The notes beneath the pieces are model-generated. The model had not been told where the DNA came from. It saw only the letters and a program-made list of their open reading frames with translations, and searched no databases. Below, piece by piece: positions 47,201-55,857 of a DNA stretch of 64,000 nt. Position 1 is the first letter of the stretch. Each line of letters starts with the position of its first letter. Made by a program: the position numbers and the translations under genes. Origin of the DNA: an uncultured Kiloniellaceae bacterium (GTDB lineage Bacteria; Pseudomonadota; Alphaproteobacteria; Kiloniellales; Kiloniellaceae); contig CANMQP010000010.1 of NCBI GenBank assembly GCA_947500035.1, forward strand, positions 62,001 to 126,000. Direction: 5' to 3'.

Positions 47201-50200
47201 CTATTGATCATCCGGATCAGGGCGAGACAGGCGCGCGTGATAACCTGGATCTGTTTTTCGAATATACAGTGACCGATGGCGATGGTGACAGCGACAGGGC
47301 GCTTTTGACGGTCCGGGTCAGCGATGACGGCCCTGACGCCAGGTGGACACTTGCGAGAAGCCTGAAGGAATCCGATCTCGACAGCCATGGACAGGAATCC
47401 GTCAGCGGGCATCTGCGTTTCGACTTTGGTGCTGACGGTGAAGGCGAGGTCGTTGTAACGGACCTCTCCTGGGCCCATGACGTGGGCCAGGACGGTGTAT
47501 TCGATGGAGTCCTGACGGCTGGTGGCGAAGCGGTTGTTTTCGGTGCGGCCAGTGAAGACGGCCTGGGGAATATCGTCCTGACCGGTACCGCCCCGATTGG
47601 CGAGGGCGGTTCGTCGCTCGACGTTATTTCCGTCACGGTGAATCAGACAAGCGGCGCCTACCGCATCGACCTGCAGCAGGCTTTGGATCATCCGGACGCC
47701 GGTCAAACCGGGTTCCTGGACCAACTGCTCCTTGCCTTTAAATACACAGTCACCGACGCGGATGGCGACAGCGACTCCAATCTCCTGAAGGTCTTTGTCC
47801 GGGACGATGGTCCCGATGCGCGCTGGGCTGCTTCTGAAGAGGCGCTCAAGGAGAGCGACCTGCACGACCAGGGCTTCGAAAAGCTTGAAGGAGAGCTCAA
47901 CATCGACTTCGGCGCGGATGGTTCCGGGAACGTATCTGTTGATGATTTGCGCTATGTTGCTGATCCGGAAGGCCGCTTTGGCCGCGAACTGTCGCTGACA
48001 TCCGGCGGTCAGCCGGTCACCTTTGGCGACGCTGTCGATGATGGCGAGGGCAACATTGTTCTGACTGGTTCCGCGCCGGTTGGCGACGGCGGCGCATCTC
48101 TGTCGGTGATCACCATCACGGTCGACAAGTCGTCGGGTGCTTACAGCGTTGAACTTGAGCAGCCGGTTGACCATCCGGATGTCAATCAGACCGGCAGCCG
48201 TGATCCGATCCGGCTCTGGTTCGAGTACAGCATCAGCGATTTCGATGGCGATAGCGATGCAAGCTGGCTGCAGATTGACATTTGGGATGACGGCCCGCGC
48301 GCGGGTAGCACGATTGCGGACGAGCCGCTCAGCGAGGCCGGGTTCCATGAAGATGGCAGCGAATCAATCCATGGGGATCTGGACTTCGATTTTGGTGCAG
48401 ACGGTGCGGGGAGCATCTCCAGCGTCAGTTATGCGGGTGCGGAGGACTCTGAGGATGCGTCCGCTACGCCTCTGACGTCTGGTGGCGCGCCTGTGGTCTT
48501 CGGAGCCACGGCCGTCATTGACGGCATGTTGGTTCTGAGAGGCGCCGCCGCCGGCGAAGATGTCATCGAGATCAAAGTGGATCAGCAGACCGGTGAATAC
48601 TGGGTGACCTTGCTTGGTCCTGTCGATCATCCCGATGTAGGGGAGGCCGGGTCTGCGGATCCGCTGGAACTGGCGTTCGATTTCATCGTCCAGGATAGCG
48701 ACAGTCCCGACTTTGCGAGGGGCAGCCTGAGCGTCACGATCGAGGATGACGCACCGGTTCTTGTTGATCCCTGCGTTCACGGCAATCTAATCGTCAACGG
48801 CAGCTTCGAAGAGGGTCACGGACTGGGCAGCCGAAACTGGAATACCTATGGCGAAGGCAGAATTCCAGGCTGGAACCCCGACCTTGACGCTTCGAACGCA
48901 CCAATCGAAATCCAAAACGGCAACCTCGGCGGTATTCGCGCCCAGGACGGTACGGCCAAGCTGGAGCTCGACTCACACGCACGGGGATCTTTTTCGGAGT
49001 CCAACGCACATGTCTATCAGGACGTGGATACCAAGCCGGGTGAGACTTACGAACTGAGCTTCCAGTATGCGCCGCGACCGCGCGACGGCGGCAACGGCAG
49101 CAGCGATGCCGAGGTTTGGTGGAATGGCGAGAAGATCGCCACCCTGACTGACGAAACCTCCGGCTGGCGTGAGATCACCTTGAACGTCAAAGGTGGGGAG
49201 GCCGATGTAACGCGTCTCGAGTTCCGTGCCGTCGGCAAGGAAAACACTCTCGGTGGCTACATCGACAATGTATCGCTCTGCCCTTGTGCCGCTGTCGATG
49301 AAGACGACTTGCCGGACGGCAGTGATGGATCCCAGGCGGCCTCGATCGTTGCGGTGCTCGGCGTGGACTTCGGTGCCGACGGAGCCGGTTCGATCATTGC
49401 CGCGGACGGCCCGAACGGACTGATGTCGCAGGGTGAAGCTGTGAGCTACAGCTACGATGCCGGTACGCAGACCTTAACCGCGATGGCTGGCGGGGCCGTC
49501 GTCTTTACGGTGGTCTTCGATGCCGCGGCCGGGGAGTTTGGTGAATTCACCTTTAATCTGGAGGGGCAGCTCGACCATCCCCTGAGCGGCGAGGACATTC
49601 TCGACCTGGGCATTACCTTCACGGCTACGGACGGTGACGGTGATTTCGTCGAGGGAACCGCCAACGTGAAAGTGGTCGATGACGTTCCTGTCGCGGAAGA
49701 CAATCTTGCGGAGGTCACGGAAGGTGGCGTCGTAACCGGTAACCTGATTTCCGATGCCGGCCCAGACGGTGTGGACGAAGTCGGAGCGGATCAGCCCGGT
49801 GTCATCAGCAAGATCCTTCACAAGGGAGTCTCTTACGAACTGAGTAGCGACGGTACGGATTTGACTGTCACCGGGGGCGACCCGGCACCGGTCGAAAACA
49901 CCGACTACAGCTTCGACGGCACAGCGCTGGTTATCAAGTCTACAGAGCTGGGTGGAATGCTCACTGTCCAATTGACCGGAGAGAGTGTTGGCGAATACAG
50001 CTATCAGTCGGTCGATGGCGACCATGGTACGACAACGGCGACGGCTGGTTTCGCTCCGGGCGAAAGCCTGAGCAAATCGCCTGCTGAATGGGTTGCATCC
50101 TTTGAAAGCGAAGGCTTCACGCTCTCCGCATCACGGTGGAATCCCGATACTAAGGGTTACGAAGATGGTGTCGCGCTTGCCAGCAAGAATATTCGTATCG

Positions 50201-53200
50201 AGGGCAGTAACCTCTACGGCGGCGTTGGGACAAATGGAGATGGTAACGCCGGCAATGATGCCGAGATCTCTTACCGGGACGTCGCCGGTTTACCGGATGG
50301 CGCGCCGTTCGAGTACATCGATATTGGTTTGCCGGGCGAGACGGATTCGGCGAGCGTTCTGGTGGGCGCGCTCTTTAACGGTGTGCTCTATGATGCAGGC
50401 AACATCGAGCAGCTGACGGTTGAGGTCTCCAGTGACGGCGAAACCTGGGTGGCCGCCACGATCGATCCTGTTCGTGGAGACTACGATGGTCTCGTATCCA
50501 TCAACATCAGTGCGGAGGAGTCCTTCAGCCAGATCCGCGTGACTCCGATCCAAAGCGATAACGGTTCGGGTCATAACAACAGCGATTTCCTGATCCTGGG
50601 TGTCACTGCCCATGACTGCGCAGTGAAGCTGGAAGAAAGTTTCGACTACACGCTGCGGGACAGCGATGGCGATACGTCAAGCGCGGTTCTGACGGTCGGG
50701 GTCGAGCCGGGAGTGGCCGCACCGACAGTGGAGATTCTGCTCGAGGGCGAAGCGGACGCGATCGTCATCAAGGAAGACACGACCGGGACGGTGAACTTCA
50801 CCGCGACCGCGGCAGGCGACGACGTGGTCTCTGAGATTGAAATCACCGGCCTTGACCCGAACGCGGCCTATGATTTCGGCCGGATCGAACTGGATCATCC
50901 GGGTGCGAGTGTGGCGATCTCCGCCGATGGCACGTCAGCGCAGGTGACCGGTTTGAATACGGTGTCGGTGGCAAGCAGCTTTAACGTCACCGCTCCGAAT
51001 GACAGCGACGTCGATCTTGGCACCATCACGGTGACGGCGACCGCGCGGGACGAGGGGGATTGTCATACGGGCCTGACGGCGAGCGCGAGTGACACTGCAG
51101 ACGTGATTCTCGATGCCGTTGCCGATCCGATCACGATCACCAGCTTCACCGTGACGGACTCTGCGGGTGATGAGGATGTCACCTTCACAACCGGTGAAAT
51201 CGGCCGATTGCACGTTGCGGCGGTCTGGGGGGACGGCGTCGATGGGTCCGAACAGCACAACGTGAAGATCGAGCTGCCGGAAGGATTTGTCTTCACGGAG
51301 TTTGCGGAGGGCCAGTCTACGCTTTCGCTCGATGATGTTGCGCTGCCCTTTGACATGACACTTGCTGTCCAGGCGACCGATGCGGTTACCGATGCCGAGA
51401 ATCTGGCTTTCACGGTCAAGATCGACGGCCTTGAACTTGCCACCTTGGGCGGCGGTAACGGAGTCAGCGGGTTCGAGACGGATCTCTCCGACAACAGCGA
51501 AACCGCCGAAGCCACGGCTTACGCGTCGGTGCAGGTGATAGAACCCGATCCGATCCTTGTCGTCGGCAGCAATGCAGACGACGACGAGGAAAGCGCGACA
51601 GTGCACAGGGTACCGTCTGAAACTGCGACCGAAGGCCAGATCCTTGGCGCAGATGGCGACGACATCCTGATCGGTGACGTCGGCGGATCCGGTTCTACAG
51701 AGGTGCCGGTCAATGTTTCCTATGTTATCGACGTCTCCGACTCCATGAGCTTTGTCCGGGTCAATATTCCCGACTTCCAAACCTCTGGCCCGAATGCCAG
51801 TGGCTATCGCCTCAAGGGCCTGCCTCCTGGCTCTCGGATCCAGTATGGCGATGACTATGCGGACTCAGTTTACGTGAACAGCTCCGGCACTGCGGTCCTG
51901 CGCGACGAGCAGATGGGCGATCTGATTCTCCGTCTGCCTGCCCGCGCGCTCGATATCAATGAGCCCGGTTTTAACGTCACGGTTCAGCCGATCAAGTTTA
52001 CCTGGTTCGGTACCAGAAATGTCGGCCGGCCCATCACCAAACACGTTGAACCGTCAGAGGCCGGACTGGTGGAAGCGAAGGAAGCCTTCACGGCGCTGCA
52101 CGACTCCCTGCGCGGCCAGTTGGCCAACGATGACCTGACCACTTTCCAGCTTGTGGCCTTCAACGGCGGTGTGGCGGTCAATCAGGTCTTCACATACGAT
52201 CCTGTAAGCGACCGCTTTGAAAATGCGTCCGGAAAGTCACTGGAGAGTGTGATCGCAAAGTTGGACGCCAGCGGCGCGACGCAGTTCGAAGGACCGATCC
52301 AGGCCGTTGAGGATTTCCTGAATCAGAATGGCCGGCACGAGGGCGCTGTCAACAAGGTCTACTTCTTGAGCGACGGCGAAGACAACGACGGCTATGACGC
52401 CTCCGTTGGTTTTGAAGGTATCGACGTCAGTGTCCAGGTCTTTGGTGTCGGCACGGAGATCGTTCCCGAGGAGCTTGCCAGGGTCGCGGGCGAGGGTAAT
52501 GAAGACTCGAGCGTGACGATTGTAGAAGCAACCGAGAGTCTCTCTGCGCTTCTGGGAGAGCAGACCCTGACAATCATGAATGCGGTCGGCGAGGACGAGA
52601 TCCTTGGTGGTGACGGAAACGATCTGATTTTCGGCGACGTTATCAACAGTGACTGGATGTTGGACTCAGTCGGGGATGGAGGCCTTGGGGCGGCCGGTGA
52701 AACCGGTGGCGGGTATCAGACGCTGGTCGATCACCTAACCGCGACCCTTGGCCATACACCAAGCAAGCTGGATGTGATGACCTTTATCCAGGACCATCAG
52801 GATCGCTTCGTCGAGGAGGCCGCGAACGATACGCGGGGCGAAGCAGACCTGCTGGACGGCGGAGATGGCGACGATATCCTGCTCGGCCAGGGCGGGGCTG
52901 ATATTCTGATTGCCGGCGCGGGTGACGATGCGCTCTACGGCGGTGCCGATGGAGACACATTCGTGTTCAACCTTGCCTCTGACGAGGGGAGCAATACGAT
53001 CTTCGACTTCTCCGTCAGCAGTGGCGACGTTCTGTCGTTCGAGGATGTCACGGACGGCGGTGACGCCGGCGAAGATATTTCAATCGAAGACGCGGTGGCG
53101 TCCTTCTCCAAGACCGACAACGTAGTGACTTTGGAACTGCAGAGCGGCACGACCATCGTCTTCCAGGATGTCGATAATGCGATCAACGACCTGGTCGATC

Positions 53201-53232
53201 TCGATACAAGTACCTTGATCAACGGCGTATAA
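44236..53232 (+). CDS. Giant type I-secreted RTX adhesin with tandem repeats and VWA domain (LapA-like)
   Basis: The 2998-residue acidic protein is a predicted surface adhesin. The N-terminal region (1-200) includes a possible LapG-like site TAAG at 142-145. From about residue 510 to 1510 there are six or seven repeats of 155-190 residues, each ending in a DDGP-type motif (nt about 45770, 46345, 46860, 47330, 47810, 48290, 48750), like T1SS-143/VCBS repeats. A sugar-binding-like domain follows (NLIVNGSFEEG to YIDNVSL, about 1517-1675). RTX nonapeptides flank a von Willebrand A domain (MIDAS DVSDSMS near 2500), and the C-terminus carries RTX repeats and a T1SS signal. AAGGAGA precedes the ATG. 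No signal peptide is seen, as expected for type I export. Confidence 0.92.
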   Translation: MTDDLSPRFSETSADPDENSQTDVAYGSESVDVVGQAALASVAVQQPAAGATQEYSNLVGRSFFLDFDPSAAEFLVEGNNVVLGFDNDGDTVIDSRIVFLNLVDTAIGDAAPTFQIGSVQIPVSQLIAQAQQLSGEGAPLETAAGAVAISGGASSYRDNLGDILNLLSAQGVIDGTALAFGVPDLEASLDPVDIVEGTISIDFVTVVTEVPEGEGSVAGAFDGGFEDWQPNQHQGDVAQSPMRLNVTFNQPEGDDEVLNFISITDIPEGVVIFVGDPGNPANAEAGPVIQVDAANLDEIYILPPENSDVDVSLTVTANVTDPTDGITATTAPLTVVGVVDAAADKPILSVRSSFPEIMERNAQDLDTRYSDESEREGGRPEEALVSFSIAATFPDFEDGSESHSIVIRGVPSDWSLVDNEAFPEGSVIHVAGENGLDSYVFAVTQGSFVETVSFDPQDWSSARLSDGSPNEAGDAGITVEAVAEEVVFSGRELTELNDVAVTRAEIHVSIAEDVPEAQNAAVVYDETPDSDNDADDIAQLEEAVAEDLAAALGEGGLPQVLGQAQTEVSWEIFTDGIVDAETAEPSHYAIAFSYGGESSGLFTGGSDSPEEVYLFSDDSDPTIVWGRTSGGELVFAGHLEPNLANENADFTFVQFQQINHPDAGTAVEAAHDETAAPSLSLTYVVTDDEGDQDSARITVAIQDDGPSAEAATIDYDETQGLGVVDSDPQGADETDAELPEALELPAGAEVLGVAQTTLSYDFGTDDLGSFLQITDGDGALHDGSDSGLFATEGGDSIYLYGDGTTLEGRIGGEDGEVAFTVHLDGDDLWFVQLAAIQHPDGGSADESVFLQNLAYTVTDGDGDTVTKAITVQIQDDGPTASDVVEDRTLSERNLADRNPFNDSASGTLDFDGGRDGASVTDISFAKVGDPGADSGFNGSLTSGGAPVVFAAAADTGTFLYLTGSADGNDVIEIRVEKATGNYVTTLLGSIDHPDQGETGARDNLDLFFEYTVTDGDGDSDRALLTVRVSDDGPDARWTLARSLKESDLDSHGQESVSGHLRFDFGADGEGEVVVTDLSWAHDVGQDGVFDGVLTAGGEAVVFGAASEDGLGNIVLTGTAPIGEGGSSLDVISVTVNQTSGAYRIDLQQALDHPDAGQTGFLDQLLLAFKYTVTDADGDSDSNLLKVFVRDDGPDARWAASEEALKESDLHDQGFEKLEGELNIDFGADGSGNVSVDDLRYVADPEGRFGRELSLTSGGQPVTFGDAVDDGEGNIVLTGSAPVGDGGASLSVITITVDKSSGAYSVELEQPVDHPDVNQTGSRDPIRLWFEYSISDFDGDSDASWLQIDIWDDGPRAGSTIADEPLSEAGFHEDGSESIHGDLDFDFGADGAGSISSVSYAGAEDSEDASATPLTSGGAPVVFGATAVIDGMLVLRGAAAGEDVIEIKVDQQTGEYWVTLLGPVDHPDVGEAGSADPLELAFDFIVQDSDSPDFARGSLSVTIEDDAPVLVDPCVHGNLIVNGSFEEGHGLGSRNWNTYGEGRIPGWNPDLDASNAPIEIQNGNLGGIRAQDGTAKLELDSHARGSFSESNAHVYQDVDTKPGETYELSFQYAPRPRDGGNGSSDAEVWWNGEKIATLTDETSGWREITLNVKGGEADVTRLEFRAVGKENTLGGYIDNVSLCPCAAVDEDDLPDGSDGSQAASIVAVLGVDFGADGAGSIIAADGPNGLMSQGEAVSYSYDAGTQTLTAMAGGAVVFTVVFDAAAGEFGEFTFNLEGQLDHPLSGEDILDLGITFTATDGDGDFVEGTANVKVVDDVPVAEDNLAEVTEGGVVTGNLISDAGPDGVDEVGADQPGVISKILHKGVSYELSSDGTDLTVTGGDPAPVENTDYSFDGTALVIKSTELGGMLTVQLTGESVGEYSYQSVDGDHGTTTATAGFAPGESLSKSPAEWVASFESEGFTLSASRWNPDTKGYEDGVALASKNIRIEGSNLYGGVGTNGDGNAGNDAEISYRDVAGLPDGAPFEYIDIGLPGETDSASVLVGALFNGVLYDAGNIEQLTVEVSSDGETWVAATIDPVRGDYDGLVSINISAEESFSQIRVTPIQSDNGSGHNNSDFLILGVTAHDCAVKLEESFDYTLRDSDGDTSSAVLTVGVEPGVAAPTVEILLEGEADAIVIKEDTTGTVNFTATAAGDDVVSEIEITGLDPNAAYDFGRIELDHPGASVAISADGTSAQVTGLNTVSVASSFNVTAPNDSDVDLGTITVTATARDEGDCHTGLTASASDTADVILDAVADPITITSFTVTDSAGDEDVTFTTGEIGRLHVAAVWGDGVDGSEQHNVKIELPEGFVFTEFAEGQSTLSLDDVALPFDMTLAVQATDAVTDAENLAFTVKIDGLELATLGGGNGVSGFETDLSDNSETAEATAYASVQVIEPDPILVVGSNADDDEESATVHRVPSETATEGQILGADGDDILIGDVGGSGSTEVPVNVSYVIDVSDSMSFVRVNIPDFQTSGPNASGYRLKGLPPGSRIQYGDDYADSVYVNSSGTAVLRDEQMGDLILRLPARALDINEPGFNVTVQPIKFTWFGTRNVGRPITKHVEPSEAGLVEAKEAFTALHDSLRGQLANDDLTTFQLVAFNGGVAVNQVFTYDPVSDRFENASGKSLESVIAKLDASGATQFEGPIQAVEDFLNQNGRHEGAVNKVYFLSDGEDNDGYDASVGFEGIDVSVQVFGVGTEIVPEELARVAGEGNEDSSVTIVEATESLSALLGEQTLTIMNAVGEDEILGGDGNDLIFGDVINSDWMLDSVGDGGLGAAGETGGGYQTLVDHLTATLGHTPSKLDVMTFIQDHQDRFVEEAANDTRGEADLLDGGDGDDILLGQGGADILIAGAGDDALYGGADGDTFVFNLASDEGSNTIFDFSVSSGDVLSFEDVTDGGDAGEDISIEDAVASFSKTDNVVTLELQSGTTIVFQDVDNAINDLVDLDTSTLINGV

Positions 53233-53280
53233 CGGCTGCGTGAAGCCTTAGTCCGGAGGCAGATGAAGGAAAAGCCGGCC

Positions 53281-53548
53281 TAGGACCTGTTGAGGTTCAG
53301 GATATTGTCGTGGTGGAACATTTGTTTTCAGCGGTTAGGAGCGAGTGGGGCCGTGTGGCGGGCCCCACACAAGGCGCTCGCGACGCAAGGGCTGAAAATA
53401 TATGTTCCGTCCTGAGAGGATTGTTCAGAGATAAATCAAGCTCGCGTCGCTCGTTGTTGAATATGCCCAACATGTTCCGTCTCCTCGCTCTTAATCTTGA
53501 TTTATCTCTGAACAACCCCGGCGGTATCCTGAACCTCAACAGACCCTA
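53281..53548. repeat. Nested inverted-repeat element
   Basis: An outer pair of 24-base arms (53281-53304 and 53525-53548, 22 of 24 paired) encloses two large hairpins. Hairpin A (53315-53332 with 53391-53408, 16 of 18 paired) has an inner GTGGGGCC / GGCCCCAC stem. Hairpin B (53418-53440 with 53496-53518, 22 of 23 paired) includes 19 perfect pairs. ATGTTCCGT also occurs twice (53402, 53472). The element lies between the convergent adhesin and protease genes. It resembles a dispersed palindromic element or a bidirectional terminator. Overlapping short open frames on both strands are by-products of the symmetry. Confidence 0.8.
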
Positions 53549-53678
53549 TAGCAGTTATGTTTCCGGCCGGCTTTTCAGATTGATGAAAGAGTAGTCAAGC
53601 GGAGCGTCAGTGACCAGGGACGATGCTGTCTCCCTCAACCCGCCCCGTGGCGTCCTTCAGATTCGTGCCAGGAGGGCG

Positions 53679-54731
53679 TTATTTAAGTTGTCTCACCAGC
53701 TCACCGAGCAAAGAAACGCTTGGTCTTGCGGGACCCGTCATGTTGGTGTCTTTCAGGAAGGCCTGGATCGCATTGCGACGCTTAGAGGGTGACGTCCGCT
53801 TGCCGAGTCCACGTAAGTATCCCAGTTCGCCCAAAAGCAAATCAATCGTGGTGACGGGTGCTTTCTCGGCTTTACGGCTCGCGCGGGGCGGTTTGCTCTC
53901 TCGCCAGATGTTACCGGCCGGCCGCAGAATTCGTGCTGCGCGCGGGGATCCGACATCGGGATGAAAGACCGAGACGGAGAGGGCACCGGCGATTTCCCGC
54001 CGGCCGTCCGATGCGCCGATCACATGCACGCCGGTTGCATAGATTCTTCCCTCTGCGAACACCAGGAGCGGGGAACCCGAGTCGCCTTGCATGATGCTGC
54101 AGCGATGGGCGATGCCAATGCCGTTCTTGAAATAACCTGCAATCTCACACCCAAAACCGGCTTTCAGGCGATGTGGGGAGTCGCCACGATATCCCGCGTG
54201 CAGGAGGGCGGCATCGCCTTCAGCCAGATCCCGGAGTAGCGCCTTATCCAGCCGCTTAAGAGCAAGCCAGCCCGCGTCAGTTCCCAGCGGTTGCTCCAAT
54301 TCCAGGAGAGCCCAATCGGTGGCGGTGTTCTTCACCGAGGCATCCCTGGTTTTTTTGTACTTCTTGGATTGCTTATAGCTTCTGACGGCCGATTTCAGTT
54401 TGTGCTGATGGTTTTGATACCCGGCGGTAAAGTGAACTTCCGAGGGCTTCACCCACTGGTTTCTCTCACGGTCGTACAGACAATGCGCGGCCGTCAATAC
54501 ATGTTTTTTGCTGATCAGAAAGCCGGAGCAGTGCCCGATCGAGGTTTCGATCTTACCGATCGCGCTCCAGGGATATTCCATAGCGTTAACCGTAACGCGA
54601 TCCGGTATCGCCCAGGCAGCGCTTTGGCCGGCGAGCCCCGTGGAGCTCAGCAAAGCCGCAAACAAAAGAGGTTTAATCCCTTTGGCCATGCTGTCTGTTG
54701 GGGGAACGCGATTTGAAAGCCAGTTTCTCAT
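53679..54731 (-). CDS. Secreted trypsin-like serine protease with PG-binding-like tail (paralogue A)
   Basis: The 350-residue product has a signal peptide (hydrophobic about 20-40, ending near SAAWA), then an S1 fold with His83 in LTAAHCLYD, Asp139 in ATDWALLEL and Ser218 in QGDSGSPLLV. The cysteines of HCSG and AAHC suggest disulfides. The C-terminal 70 residues (IDLLLGELGYL and AIQAFLKDTNM) resemble a peptidoglycan_binding_1 domain. It is a paralogue of the adjacent gene at 54813-55856. Met15 is an alternative start that fits a standard signal peptide. Its location at the end of the lap-like cluster suggests adhesin processing or surface remodelling, which is inferred. Confidence 0.87.
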   Translation of the reverse strand: MRNWLSNRVPPTDSMAKGIKPLLFAALLSSTGLAGQSAAWAIPDRVTVNAMEYPWSAIGKIETSIGHCSGFLISKKHVLTAAHCLYDRERNQWVKPSEVHFTAGYQNHQHKLKSAVRSYKQSKKYKKTRDASVKNTATDWALLELEQPLGTDAGWLALKRLDKALLRDLAEGDAALLHAGYRGDSPHRLKAGFGCEIAGYFKNGIGIAHRCSIMQGDSGSPLLVFAEGRIYATGVHVIGASDGRREIAGALSVSVFHPDVGSPRAARILRPAGNIWRESKPPRASRKAEKAPVTTIDLLLGELGYLRGLGKRTSPSKRRNAIQAFLKDTNMTGPARPSVSLLGELVRQLK

Positions 54732-54812
54732 CCCCAGAGACTAGGATGAAAACTTGAGCCAAGCTTTAACGCGAAAGGTTAACAGACGAGAAAATTCTCG
54801 CAGGAAACGTGG

Positions 54813-55856
54813 TTAATCGCTGTCTCGTGACGGGGAGTTTTGCTGCGCCAAGAGCAGCTGTTCCAGAAGTAGAAGTGATGCCCTGCCGTCACGTGTGAGT
54901 TTTTGGCGTTCCTGGAATGTCTTAATGGCCTCCTGCCGTTCTCCGCTGCTGATCGCCTTTGACCCGGGAAGAAAGCCGAGAGCGTAAAGCAGGCCGTCGA
55001 TTGCTTTGAGCGGCATGCGATCTTTACTCCGGCCGCTGCCAGGCCGCTGACCGGGGCCCCAATGATCACTTAACGCCTCGGCCGCGACGCGGGTTGATGG
55101 GGCGATCGCTCCAGGCTGGAAGGTATCCAGTGAGAGAACACCTGCAATTGCGCGGTTCTTCATCCGAGCCTGAACCACATGGATCCCCACTGCCGATATA
55201 CGACCGTGATTCATCACAAGCAGTGGCGATCCGGAATCGCCCTTCGCAACGGGACAGGCATGTGCGATGCCGGCATTGCCTGCGAAGCGTCCGACAAAAC
55301 CGCAAGCGAAGGTCGCTGTCATGACGTGAGACCGCTGGCGCTGATAACCGGCCTGGAGGAGTACCGCGGTCCCGGTGCTCAAGCGTTCAAGCAGGTCTTG
55401 ATCGAGGCTTTGTAAACCATACCAGCCGGTTTGCCGACCGAGTGGCTTTGTCAAGCGGAGGATCGCCCAATCTGTGGCCGCGTTCTCAGGTGATACTGAA
55501 GCCTGAGGCTTGAAAAACTCCGAGATCTGATAGCTCTCGACCGGCGAATTGAGGCTGTAGTCCTCGCGTTGATAGGCGGCAACGAAATGCAATTCTCCGG
55601 CGTTTCGCCAGCGGCCTGCGACGCTGTCATAGAGGCAGTGCGCGGCGGTCAGGAGCTTATGCTCGCCGATCATAAAGCCGGTGCAATGTCCCCGCCCCCC
55701 GGCGTTCAGCCGTCCGATTGGACTCCAGGGGTAGGAATGAGCATCGACTTCGATGCGCGCCTCTAACTCGGACTGGTCCGCCAAGGATGCGCGCGCGCCA
55801 AAGAGTGTCAGGAAGGCGAGGAGCAGGAGGAGCGCGGGACGGGAGCCGGTTGCCAT
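54813..55856 (-). CDS. Secreted trypsin-like serine protease with PG-binding-like tail (paralogue B)
   Basis: The 347-residue product begins with a clear signal peptide (ALLLLLAFLTLFGARA). The S1 triad is His73 in LTAAHCLYD, Asp129 in ATDWAILRL and Ser208 in KGDSGSPLLV. Residues about 280-340 (AIDGLLYALGFLPG, RQEAIKTFQERQKLTRDG) form a peptidoglycan_binding_1-like domain. The gene starts one base after the HD-GYP gene stop, which strongly suggests co-translation. It shares the whole layout with paralogue A, so the pair arose by duplication. Substrates are unknown. Confidence 0.88.
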   Translation of the reverse strand: MATGSRPALLLLLAFLTLFGARASLADQSELEARIEVDAHSYPWSPIGRLNAGGRGHCTGFMIGEHKLLTAAHCLYDSVAGRWRNAGELHFVAAYQREDYSLNSPVESYQISEFFKPQASVSPENAATDWAILRLTKPLGRQTGWYGLQSLDQDLLERLSTGTAVLLQAGYQRQRSHVMTATFACGFVGRFAGNAGIAHACPVAKGDSGSPLLVMNHGRISAVGIHVVQARMKNRAIAGVLSLDTFQPGAIAPSTRVAAEALSDHWGPGQRPGSGRSKDRMPLKAIDGLLYALGFLPGSKAISSGERQEAIKTFQERQKLTRDGRASLLLLEQLLLAQQNSPSRDSD

Positions 55857-55857
55857 C

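Noticed and set aside
46447-48348. Open frame of 633 residues on the minus strand
   Set aside because: It is opposite the repeat region of the adhesin; its internal repetition mirrors the adhesin repeats. No family resemblance.
45770-48770. CRISPR-like or satellite array
   Set aside because: The repeats are 155-190 codons, diverged and in frame within the adhesin, so they are protein domain repeats, not an array.
53297-53594. Two small proteins (80 and 94 residues) on opposite strands
   Set aside because: They lie inside the nested inverted repeat; both contain similar peptide segments (GLFRDKS, LDLSLNN) because of the symmetry. No independent evidence of coding.
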